Assembly (NCBI RefSeq): GCF_000263715.2
Contig: NZ_CM001514.1
Location: 5,456,498 to 5,520,497, forward strand
Length of the DNA: 64,000 bases
Origin: Pseudomonas synxantha BG33R
GTDB taxonomy: Bacteria > Pseudomonadota > Gammaproteobacteria > Pseudomonadales > Pseudomonadaceae
Reading direction: 5' to 3'
Position numbers and translations under genes: made by a program. The notes beneath the pieces were generated by a model. That model did no database searches. It was not told the DNA's origin and saw only the letters and a list, made by a program, of their open reading frames with translations. This document shows positions 54,796-64,000 of this stretch, one piece after another. Each line of letters opens with the position of its first letter. The stretch's first letter is position 1.

Positions 54796-54815
54796 TGTGG
54801 GAGCCAGCTCCCACA
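54796..54815. terminator. Truncated REP palindrome after lnt
   Basis: TGTGGGAGC and GCTCCCACA are separated by two bases, a collapsed REP that can fold as a compact hairpin between the convergent lnt and ydcF-type genes. Confidence 0.55.
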
Positions 54816-54835
54816 ATTGATTTCCTGTGTTGCAC

Positions 54836-55597
54836 CTACCGGTAGAACAACCGATACCCCACCTGCCCCACCGCTTCATTGATCAACTGCCCGCTCTGCC
54901 ACACCGCCTTGACCTCCGGCATCCACCCGCCCAGCGGCCGGCCATGGTCTACACCCAGAAAGCCCACCGGCCCAGGCACCACGGTGAAACCGGCTTTCTC
55001 AAAACTCCACACCGAACGCGGCATATGCCAGGCCTGCGTCACCACCACCACACGCTTGATGCCTTGGGGCAGCAGAATTTCGGCGCTCATCTGGGCGTTT
55101 TCCCAGGTGGTACGGCTGCGCTCTTCCTTCCAGCGCACGCTGACGCCAAAGTCATCCTGCATCGAAACGGCCATCAGTTCGGCTTCACTGGGCGGCGTGC
55201 CGTAATGCAAACCGCCGCTGGTCAGCACCGGCAACCCTGACGCCTTGGCCAGTCGCGCCGCATAACGCTCACGCTCAAGACCAACGCCGGTGGGCTGGTC
55301 GCTGCCCCAGGCGATGTCCCCACGCTCGCGCCCGGAGCCCAACACCACAATCGCATCGGCGCGCTGGGCGAGCGTGGCCCAGTCTTCGCGAGCCAATGGC
55401 GGCGCTGTCTCAAGCGCACGGGCGCCCCATTGCACCATCACCGGCAGGCTGATCAACCACATCCCGCCCAGCCCCAGGGCAAAGCACACCCCGGCCAGGC
55501 GCGGGCGGCTACGGCGAAACCACCAGGCACACGCCAACAACAACAAAAAAATGCCGGGCGGCAACAGCAATTGTTTGATGAAATAACGAAAAGGCAT
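54836..55597 (-). CDS. YdcF/DUF218-family protein
   Basis: 253 residues. Two N-terminal membrane helices (about 5-25 and 35-60) precede a DUF218 domain with AIVVLGSGRERG and, later, VVVVTQAWHMPRSVWSFEKAG, the conserved family blocks. ElyC/SanA-type relatives act in envelope or peptidoglycan metabolism. MPFRYFIKQLL is chosen as the start; the longer frame upstream lacks support. It is the usual neighbour between lnt and leuS in Pseudomonas. Confidence 0.88.
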   Translation of the reverse strand: MPFRYFIKQLLLPPGIFLLLLACAWWFRRSRPRLAGVCFALGLGGMWLISLPVMVQWGARALETAPPLAREDWATLAQRADAIVVLGSGRERGDIAWGSDQPTGVGLERERYAARLAKASGLPVLTSGGLHYGTPPSEAELMAVSMQDDFGVSVRWKEERSRTTWENAQMSAEILLPQGIKRVVVVTQAWHMPRSVWSFEKAGFTVVPGPVGFLGVDHGRPLGGWMPEVKAVWQSGQLINEAVGQVGYRLFYR

Positions 55598-55694
55598 CGG
55601 GCATCTCCAAAGATGCCCGAAGCCTAAATGCAACGCGATCAAGCGACAATCTTTACCAGCCTGTTTCGACAACGTTAATGGATAGTACTGTGCT

Positions 55695-58880
<3,186 letters not shown>

Positions 58881-58889
58881 ATCGGATCG

Positions 58890-58913
58890 GGCGCGGGGCT
58901 TGGGCCCTGCGCC
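58890..58913 (+). other. GC-rich hairpin between leuS and lptE
   Basis: GGCGCGGGGC and GCCCTGCGCC form a 10-bp stem with one wobble and a TTGG loop. There is no T-run, so it may act as an attenuator or RNA-processing/stability element rather than a full terminator. Confidence 0.5.
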
Positions 58914-58969
58914 GAACTAAACCTTTAGGGCCTGGATAAGGCCCACCTGGTTTCAAGGGGAGCAACAAA

Positions 58970-59575
58970 ATGATCAAACGCAATCTGCTGGTTATGGGCC
59001 TTGCCGTGCTGCTGAGCGCTTGCGGCTTCCAGCTGCGCGGCACCGGCACCAACGAGCTGTCGCTCAAGGAACTCGACGTCAGCGCCCGCAACGCCTACGG
59101 CGAAACCGTCACCCAGCTGCGCCAGACCCTGGAGAACAGCGGCGTGCACGTGTACAACGGTGCGACCTACAAACTGATCCTGACGGATGAGAGAGAAACC
59201 CAGCGCAATATCAGCTACGCCAGTGCTGGCCGTGCGTCCGATGTGGAGTTGAACACTGCGCTCTACTTCGAAGTACAGGGTCGCGATCAGTTGCCGCTGA
59301 TGGGTGACAAGATCCAGGTGCAGAAAGTCGTGAGCCACGATGGCAATAACCTGGTGGGTTCGGACTCCGAGACCCTCCAGGTGCGCAAGGAAATGCGTCG
59401 TGAGCTGATCCAGCGCATGATGACTCGCCTGCAAATGCTGACCCCGGAAAAGCTCGCCGCTCTGCAGCAAACCGCCGACAACAAGGCCAAGGCTGACGCC
59501 GATGCCCTGAAAGCCGCGCAAGAGTATGAAGACAACACGCCGAAACAATCGCCTGTTGAAGTTCCTGTCGAGTAA
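58970..59575 (+). CDS. lptE: LPS-assembly lipoprotein LptE
   Basis: A 201-residue outer-membrane lipoprotein that plugs the LptD barrel and is needed for LPS export. The signal peptide ends in LLSACGFQLRGTG, making Cys the lipidation site at about residue 18 and giving the invariant CGFQLRG. The C-terminal 40 residues are a charged helical tail typical of Pseudomonas LptE. Between leuS and holA, the conserved order. Confidence 0.93.
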   Translation: MIKRNLLVMGLAVLLSACGFQLRGTGTNELSLKELDVSARNAYGETVTQLRQTLENSGVHVYNGATYKLILTDERETQRNISYASAGRASDVELNTALYFEVQGRDQLPLMGDKIQVQKVVSHDGNNLVGSDSETLQVRKEMRRELIQRMMTRLQMLTPEKLAALQQTADNKAKADADALKAAQEYEDNTPKQSPVEVPVE

Positions 59576-59580
59576 ACCAG

Positions 59581-59603
59581 ACGGGGCGCCCCTGGCGCCC
59601 CGT
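59581..59603 (+). promoter_or_regulatory. Perfect hairpin directly upstream of holA
   Basis: ACGGGGCGCC (59581-59590) and GGCGCCCCGT (59594-59603) pair perfectly with a 3-base loop. It lies six bases after the lptE stop and ends 11 bases before the holA ATG, where no clear Shine-Dalgarno sequence is seen. Confidence 0.55.
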
Positions 59604-59614
59604 TCGCCCTGCCT

Positions 59615-60652
59615 ATGAAACTCGCCCCCGCCCAACTCGCCAAACACCTGCAAGGTGGCCTCGCGCCTGTCTATATCGTCAGCGGTGATGACCCGTTGCT
59701 GTGCCAGGAAGCGGCCGACGCTATCCGCACTGCCGCGCGCCAGCAAGGTTTCGATGAACGCCAGGTATTCAGTGCTGACGCCAGTTTCGACTGGGGCACC
59801 CTGCTGCAAGCCGGCGCGAGCATGTCGCTGTTTGCCGAAAAGCGCTTGCTGGAGCTGCGCCTGCCCTCGGGCAAGCCGGGCGACAAAGGTGCGGCGGCGC
59901 TGATGGAATACTGCTCGCGCCCTGCCGAAGACACCGTGCTCCTGATCAGCCTGCCCAAGCTCGACGGCAGCGCGCAGAAAACCAAGTGGGGCAAGGCACT
60001 GGTAGAAGGTGCGCAAACCCAGTTCATCCAGATCTGGCCTGTGGACAGCAACCAGTTGCCGCAGTGGATTCGTCAGCGCCTGTCACAATCGGGGCTGGCG
60101 GCGACACAAGATGCCGTGGAGCTGATCGCCGCCCGGGTCGAGGGCAACCTGCTTGCCGCCGCCCAGGAGATCGAAAAGCTCAAGCTGATGGCCGAGGATG
60201 GGCAGATCACCGTCGAAACCGTACAAGGCGCAGTGGCCGATAGCGCTCGCTTTGATGTGTTCGGCCTGGTCGATGCGATCCTCAACGGTGAGCCTGCCCA
60301 CGCGCTGCGTATGCTTGAAGGCTTGCGTGGCGAAGGGGTGGAACCGCCGGTGATCCTCTGGGCCCTGGCCCGGGAGCTGCGAGTACTGGCGAATATCGCC
60401 TTGCAATACAGCCAGGGCACACCGCTGGACAAATGCTTCAGCCAGGCCAGGCCACCGGTGTGGGACAAGCGCAAACCGCTGATGAGCAAAGCCCTGCAAC
60501 GGCACTCGGCGCAACGCTGGGCGCAACTGTTGCTGGAAGCGCAACGCATCGATGCGCAGATCAAGGGCCAGGCCGCCGGCTCGCCGTGGATGAGCCTGAG
60601 CCGTTTGTCGCTATTGATGGCCGGCCAGCGCCTCACCCTGCCAGCCGAATAA
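59615..60652 (+). CDS. holA: DNA polymerase III delta subunit
   Basis: Clamp-loader delta subunit that opens the beta sliding clamp. 345 residues, normal length. MKLAPAQLAKHLQGGLAPVYIVSGDDPLLCQEAADAIR is the family N-terminus; FAEKRLLELRLPSGKPG is the clamp-contact region. The C-terminal helical collar domain includes EGVEPPVILWALARELRVLANI. Follows lptE after 39 bases containing a strong hairpin; a REPIN comes after the stop. Confidence 0.94.
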   Translation: MKLAPAQLAKHLQGGLAPVYIVSGDDPLLCQEAADAIRTAARQQGFDERQVFSADASFDWGTLLQAGASMSLFAEKRLLELRLPSGKPGDKGAAALMEYCSRPAEDTVLLISLPKLDGSAQKTKWGKALVEGAQTQFIQIWPVDSNQLPQWIRQRLSQSGLAATQDAVELIAARVEGNLLAAAQEIEKLKLMAEDGQITVETVQGAVADSARFDVFGLVDAILNGEPAHALRMLEGLRGEGVEPPVILWALARELRVLANIALQYSQGTPLDKCFSQARPPVWDKRKPLMSKALQRHSAQRWAQLLLEAQRIDAQIKGQAAGSPWMSLSRLSLLMAGQRLTLPAE

Positions 60653-60680
60653 CCCTCTCTTGAAAACACCATAGATCCAA

Positions 60681-60768
60681 TGTGGGAGGGGGCTTGCTCC
60701 CGATGGCAGTGTGTCAGGAATTTATGTTTCACTGATGTACCGCTATCGGGAGCAAGCCGCCTCCCACA
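60681..60768. repeat. REPIN after holA, GGGGGCTTGCTCCC class
   Basis: Arms 60681-60707 and 60742-60768 face each other. Both carry the GGAGGGGGCTTGCTCCCGAT-type core, the right arm with one change. Confidence 0.85.
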
Positions 60769-60866
60769 TTTGACCTGCGTACCTTTCCTACACTTCGCGG
60801 GGCTTTACAGCCGCTCAACTTAGGCAGATTATTTGCCCGCTCCACCACCCACAGAGACTAGACACC

Positions 60867-61031
60867 ATGAGCAAAAAGCCATCCAAGCATGGCCCCAACA
60901 AGGCCAAATCCATCATCGCCCAGCCACTGTTCCGCAGCCGTCAGGAACGCGCCGGCAAGGGCAAAGGCAGCTACCGCCGCGAAGCCTTCCAGTCTAATAG
61001 CTGGGAGGCTTCTTACTTTCTGGCTGCCTGA
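60867..61031 (+). CDS. arfA: Alternative ribosome-rescue factor A (ArfA)
   Basis: A 54-codon gene, easily missed. ArfA recruits RF2 to ribosomes stalled on non-stop mRNA as a backup to tmRNA. The sequence has the ArfA pattern: basic N-terminus, IIAQPLFRSRQE (residues 16-27), the invariant KGKGSYRR (31-38) and SWEAS (45-49), ending with the hydrophobic SYFLAA. As in E. coli arfA, a strong terminator-like hairpin (60981-61012) lies inside the coding region from codon 39, so the active product is probably made from truncated mRNA. There is no strong Shine-Dalgarno beyond AGAGAC. Confidence 0.85.
   Translation: MSKKPSKHGPNKAKSIIAQPLFRSRQERAGKGKGSYRREAFQSNSWEASYFLAA
60981..61012 (+). terminator. 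Intragenic terminator/RNase III-type hairpin within arfA
   Basis: GAAGCCTTCCAG (60981-60992) and CTGGGAGGCTTC (61001-61012) form a 12-bp stem with one wobble pair, an 8-base loop and a TTACTTTC tail, inside codons 39-49 of arfA. Confidence 0.75.
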
Positions 61032-61093
61032 AGGCAAGCGCCCCTCTGGCATGATAAGGTCTGTACCTGATTTGTAACCCCCTGGACCTGTGC

Positions 61094-62419
61094 ATGCCCT
61101 CTAGTCTTTCTCGTCGTTGGCACCTACGCCAATTGATCGCTGCCTCCAGCCTCATTCTGCTTGTCGCCTGCGCGGAAAAACCTACCGCCGCGGACGCTCA
61201 GCCCCTGCCCAAGCTCCAGACGGCACCGGCTATCGCACCGGCTGTGGTTGCCCCCTTGGCAGTGGATAATCTTGATATCCAGCCGACCCAGACCTTTGCC
61301 GAATGGCAGGCTGGCTTCCGTGCGCAAGCGCTGCAAGCCGGGATCACTGCGGCTGTGTTCGATAACGCTTTTGCCGGCGTTACCCCTGATATGGCGGTGA
61401 TTCGCGCCGACCGCAGCCAACCGGAATTTTCCCGCCCGGTGTGGGAATACCTCGACGGCGCCCTGTCACCGGTGCGTGTGCGCAATGGTCAGGCGCTGCT
61501 GGTCAAGTACGCCGATATTCTGCAAAGCATCGAACAGCGCTATGGCGTCGACCGCCAGGCACTGGTCTCGGTGTGGGGCATGGAGAGCAACTTCGGCGCG
61601 TTCCAGGGCAATAATTCGGTGATCCGCTCCCTGGCCACCCTGGCCTATGAAGGCCGTCGCCCGGCCTTTGCCCAGGCGCAGCTGCTGGCAGCGCTGCAGA
61701 TCATCCAGCATGGTGATATTCAAGCCGACCAGATGAAAGGTTCCTGGGCTGGTGCGATGGGCCAGACGCAGTTTATCCCGACCACCTATAACACCCATGC
61801 AGTGGACTTTGACGGTGATGGTCGTCGCGATATCTGGAACAGCCCATCCGACGCCCTCGCCTCCACGGCGCATTACCTGCAAAGCTCCGGGTGGCAGAAA
61901 GGCCAGCCATGGGGCGTTGAAGTGCAGCCGCTGCCATCGGGCTTCGACTACAGCCTGGCCGATGGCGGCGTGCGCAAGACCGTGGCGCAATGGCTGCAAC
62001 TGGGCATCCAACTCCCCCCTGGCGTGAGCCTGCCGGCCAATGTCGACCAGTTGTCCGCCGCCCTGCTGTTACCGGCTGGCTACCGTGGCCCGGCATTCCT
62101 GGTACTGGATAACTTCCGCGCCATCCTCAAGTACAACAATTCGTCGTCCTATGCATTGGCGGTTGGCTTGCTATCGGAGCGATTTGGCGGCGGCGGTGTG
62201 ATTCGTGGCAGTTGGCCCAAAGATGAACTGCCGCTGAGCCGCTCACAGCGTATCGACCTGCAAACGGCGCTCAGCGCCAAGGGCTATGACGCCGGTAACC
62301 CGGACGGGATTATCGGCGCCAATACGCGCAAGGCGATTCGCGCGGCGCAGCTGGCGTTGGGCTGGCCGGCGGATGGGTATCCGACGGTGAAGTTGCTGGA
62401 ATCACTGCAGGACCGATAG
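61094..62419 (+). CDS. Lytic murein transglycosylase (MltB-type lipoprotein with PG-binding domain)
   Basis: 441 residues. The signal peptide and lipobox (LILLVAC, Cys26) predict a lipoprotein. The MltB-like catalytic domain (about 65-370) has catalytic Glu164 in VWGMESNFGAFQGNNSVIRSLATLAYEGRR. A C-terminal PG_binding_1 domain (about 382-440) includes LQTALSAKGYDAGNPDGIIGANTRKAIRAAQ. It cleaves glycan strands to 1,6-anhydro muropeptides. Close to Pseudomonas SltB/MltB2 paralogues, so the exact symbol is left open. A strong hairpin terminator follows. Confidence 0.9.
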   Translation: MPSSLSRRWHLRQLIAASSLILLVACAEKPTAADAQPLPKLQTAPAIAPAVVAPLAVDNLDIQPTQTFAEWQAGFRAQALQAGITAAVFDNAFAGVTPDMAVIRADRSQPEFSRPVWEYLDGALSPVRVRNGQALLVKYADILQSIEQRYGVDRQALVSVWGMESNFGAFQGNNSVIRSLATLAYEGRRPAFAQAQLLAALQIIQHGDIQADQMKGSWAGAMGQTQFIPTTYNTHAVDFDGDGRRDIWNSPSDALASTAHYLQSSGWQKGQPWGVEVQPLPSGFDYSLADGGVRKTVAQWLQLGIQLPPGVSLPANVDQLSAALLLPAGYRGPAFLVLDNFRAILKYNNSSSYALAVGLLSERFGGGGVIRGSWPKDELPLSRSQRIDLQTALSAKGYDAGNPDGIIGANTRKAIRAAQLALGWPADGYPTVKLLESLQDR

Positions 62420-62437
62420 ATCTGCTTAGGGCAACTA

Positions 62438-62467
62438 CCGCCATCGGGGGCAAGCCCCCGATTGCGG
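62438..62467. terminator. Strong hairpin between the transglycosylase and LD-carboxypeptidase genes
   Basis: CCGC, a mismatch, then ATCGGGGGC pairs with GCCCCCGAT, a mismatch and GCGG; a REP-derived palindrome of about 14 bp. It can end both convergent transcripts. Confidence 0.65.
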
Positions 62468-62487
62468 TTTAGCAGACTGTAAAAAAC

Positions 62488-63408
62488 TCAGGGGTTGAAC
62501 ACTACATCCTGCTCCAACACCACCCGTTGCTCCCCCGCATCCAAGCGCACCAAAGCGCCCATTGGCAACGTCAGGTTGGGGTCGCAATGCCCACTGCGCC
62601 AGCCGGCCAGCACCGGAACGCACAGCGGCTCGAAAGTCTGCTTCAGCAACCGCTCCAGCGCCCCGTTATCCACACCCGCCACATCCCCTACCAGCACACC
62701 CGCGACCTGGGCCAGCGTGCCGGCCAGGCGCAGGTGAGTCAGCAGGCGGTCGATACGATAAAGCGGCTCGTTGACGTCCTCGATAAACAGGATGATGCCT
62801 TCGGCGCCGATTTCGTATGGAGTGCCCATCACCGCCGCAATCATCGACAAGTTGCCGCCCAGCAAGCGCCCGCAGGCGATGCCTGGCTCGATGGTGGTCA
62901 ACGGGTAGGCCACCGGGTGCGCAAGCACACTGCCGGCGCCCAGTTGGCCACGCAGCAGGCTGAACAGGGAGGATTCAGTCGGTTGTTGCTTGTCGCCCAG
63001 CAGGTCGGCATTGAGCATCGGCCCGTGGAATGTCACAAAGCCGGCGTAACGGTTGATCGCCAGGTGCAAGGCGGTGATATCGCTGTAACCCACGAATGGT
63101 TTGGGGTTGGCGCGCAGCAGGTCAAAGTCCAGCGCGTCGAGCAAGCGTGGCGTACCGTAGCCGCCGCGCAGGCAGAAGATGGCATCGACGTCGGGGTTGG
63201 CGAAGGCGGCGTGCAGGTCGCGCAGGCGCACTTCATCGCTGCCGGCCAGGTAGCCGTCGTGCTCGTACACCCCAGGGAAAATGTGCAATTGGTAGCCACG
63301 GGCACGCATCCATTGCCCGGCTTTTTCAACATCCAGCGCAGCGGGGCCGGCGGGGGCGATCAGGCCGATGGTGCCTTCGGGGCGCAGTGCAGGTACGGCG
63401 GCGGTCAT
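62488..63408 (-). CDS. ldcA: LD-carboxypeptidase (muramoyltetrapeptide carboxypeptidase)
   Basis: A serine carboxypeptidase of family S66 that removes the terminal D-Ala from murein tetrapeptides in cell-wall recycling. 306 residues. IGLIAPAGPAALDVEKAGQWM opens the fold. FCLRGGYGTPRLLDALD and FVGYSDITALHLAI contain the nucleophile serine (GYSD); the Glu and His of the triad lie in the C-terminal half (LFIEDVNEPLYRIDRLLTHLRLAG and GWRSGHCDPN). It is functionally linked to the adjacent lytic transglycosylase in recycling. Confidence 0.9.
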   Translation of the reverse strand: MTAAVPALRPEGTIGLIAPAGPAALDVEKAGQWMRARGYQLHIFPGVYEHDGYLAGSDEVRLRDLHAAFANPDVDAIFCLRGGYGTPRLLDALDFDLLRANPKPFVGYSDITALHLAINRYAGFVTFHGPMLNADLLGDKQQPTESSLFSLLRGQLGAGSVLAHPVAYPLTTIEPGIACGRLLGGNLSMIAAVMGTPYEIGAEGIILFIEDVNEPLYRIDRLLTHLRLAGTLAQVAGVLVGDVAGVDNGALERLLKQTFEPLCVPVLAGWRSGHCDPNLTLPMGALVRLDAGEQRVVLEQDVVFNP

Positions 63409-63440
63409 CCATGGTTCTCCCTATATGACGCAGAACGAAA

Positions 63441-63529
63441 TGTGGGAGCTGGCTTGCCTGCGATGCAAGCGCCTCGGTGTATCAGTGACACCGAGGTGAT
63501 GCTATCGCAGGCAAGCCAGCTCCCGCACA
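63441..63529. repeat. REPIN with internal second hairpin
   Basis: REP arms of the GGAGCTGGCTTGCC class at 63441-63467 and 63501-63529 enclose a second perfect stem, CCTCGGTGT (63472-63480) with ACACCGAGG (63488-63496). It lies between lipA and ldcA on the minus strand. Confidence 0.85.
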
Positions 63530-63561
63530 AGCCAGCATTCCACATTGATTCTGGGGGCGGC

Positions 63562-64000
63562 TTAGGAAACCAGGCTTGCCTTGACCAGCTTGGCCTGCTC
63601 ATCGGCGTGGTACGAAGAACGCACCAACGGGCCCGACGCCACGTTCTTGAAGCCCATCTTGTAACCTTCCTCGGCGAACCAGGCGAAGGTGTCCGGGTGC
63701 ACGAAACGCTGCACCGGCAAGTGGCTGCGCGATGGTTGCAGGTACTGGCCCAGGGTCAGCATGTCGATGTCGTGTTCGCGCATACGCTTCATGACTTCGA
63801 TGACTTCTTCGTCAGTCTCGCCCAGGCCCAGCATCAAGCCGGACTTGGTCGGGATGTGCGGCATCATCTGCTTGAATTTCTGCAGCAGGGTCAGCGACCA
63901 CTGGTAGTCCGAACCCGGACGCGCAGCCTTGTACAGGCGCGGTACGGTTTCCAGGTTGTGGTTGAACACATCCGGCGGCTCGGCGGCGGTGATTTCCAGC
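63562..64000 (-). CDS. lipA: Lipoyl synthase, 5' part outside window
   Basis: The C-terminal ~145 residues of the radical-SAM enzyme that inserts two sulfurs into octanoyl-lipoyl domains. [13 protein letters not shown] is the invariant LipA block, followed by [35 protein letters not shown] and [37 protein letters not shown]. The last contains the conserved RSSYHA that coordinates the auxiliary cluster through Ser. The reading frame continues without a stop to the window end, so the CxxxCxxC motif is not visible. Confidence 0.94.
   Translation of the reverse strand, partial: LEITAAEPPDVFNHNLETVPRLYKAARPGSDYQWSLTLLQKFKQMMPHIPTKSGLMLGLGETDEEVIEVMKRMREHDIDMLTLGQYLQPSRSHLPVQRFVHPDTFAWFAEEGYKMGFKNVASGPLVRSSYHADEQAKLVKASLVS

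Overview
The window is a stretch of a Pseudomonas chromosome, most likely from the P. fluorescens group. This rests on high GC (about 60% by eye), Pseudomonas-type gene content and order (miaB, phoH, ybeY, corC, lnt, ydcF, leuS, lptE, holA, then a lytic transglycosylase, an LD-carboxypeptidase and lipA), and many intergenic REP/REPIN-type palindromes built on TGTGGGAGCTGGCTTGCC or TGTGGGAGGGGGCTTGC. No rRNA, tRNA, CRISPR array or intact insertion sequence was recognised. The first and last genes (an MFS transporter and lipA) run off the window.

Layout. 1-12 kb: transporters (MFS, two EamA exporters), the zinc peptidase YpfJ with an alpha/beta hydrolase, a GNAT/TesB/HAD operon, a histone-deacetylase-like amidohydrolase, a flavoprotein, a RhlE-type RNA helicase and an Lrp regulator. 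12-16 kb: small lineage-specific genes, a structured leader before a DUF6124-type gene, a repeat-bounded non-coding element at 13.3-13.9 kb, an exonuclease, a NYN-domain protein and a DUF2076 protein. 17.9-24.5 kb: an accessory metabolic block with a Hyi-type isomerase, a divergent GntR regulator with two winged-helix domains, a membrane PQQ dehydrogenase, a TauE/SafE exporter and a TauD-family dioxygenase; the last two look AT-richer than the core. 24.5-29.3 kb: hrpB, flanked by AT-richer small genes and by a stray copy of its own 3' end.

29.5-43 kb is mostly housekeeping: FieF, a second Lrp protein, RluE, AMP nucleosidase, an AidB-like dehydrogenase, a 7TM hybrid histidine kinase, ThiD, ThiE and HemL. 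43.3-48.7 kb is one minus-strand operon: a trimethylamine/histamine-dehydrogenase-like iron-sulfur flavoprotein followed by an Aot-type amino-acid importer (binding protein, two permeases, AotO-like protein) without its ATPase. 48.9-64 kb is the conserved tRNA-modification, envelope and LeuS/LptE/HolA region. It includes a 54-codon arfA gene with a terminator-like hairpin inside its coding region.

The best candidates for undescribed biology are the flavoprotein/Aot-like operon, the PQQ dehydrogenase/TauE/TauD block, the arfA arrangement, the conserved-looking leader at 12.75-12.99 kb and an orphan terminator at 31.9 kb that implies a small unannotated minus-strand transcript.
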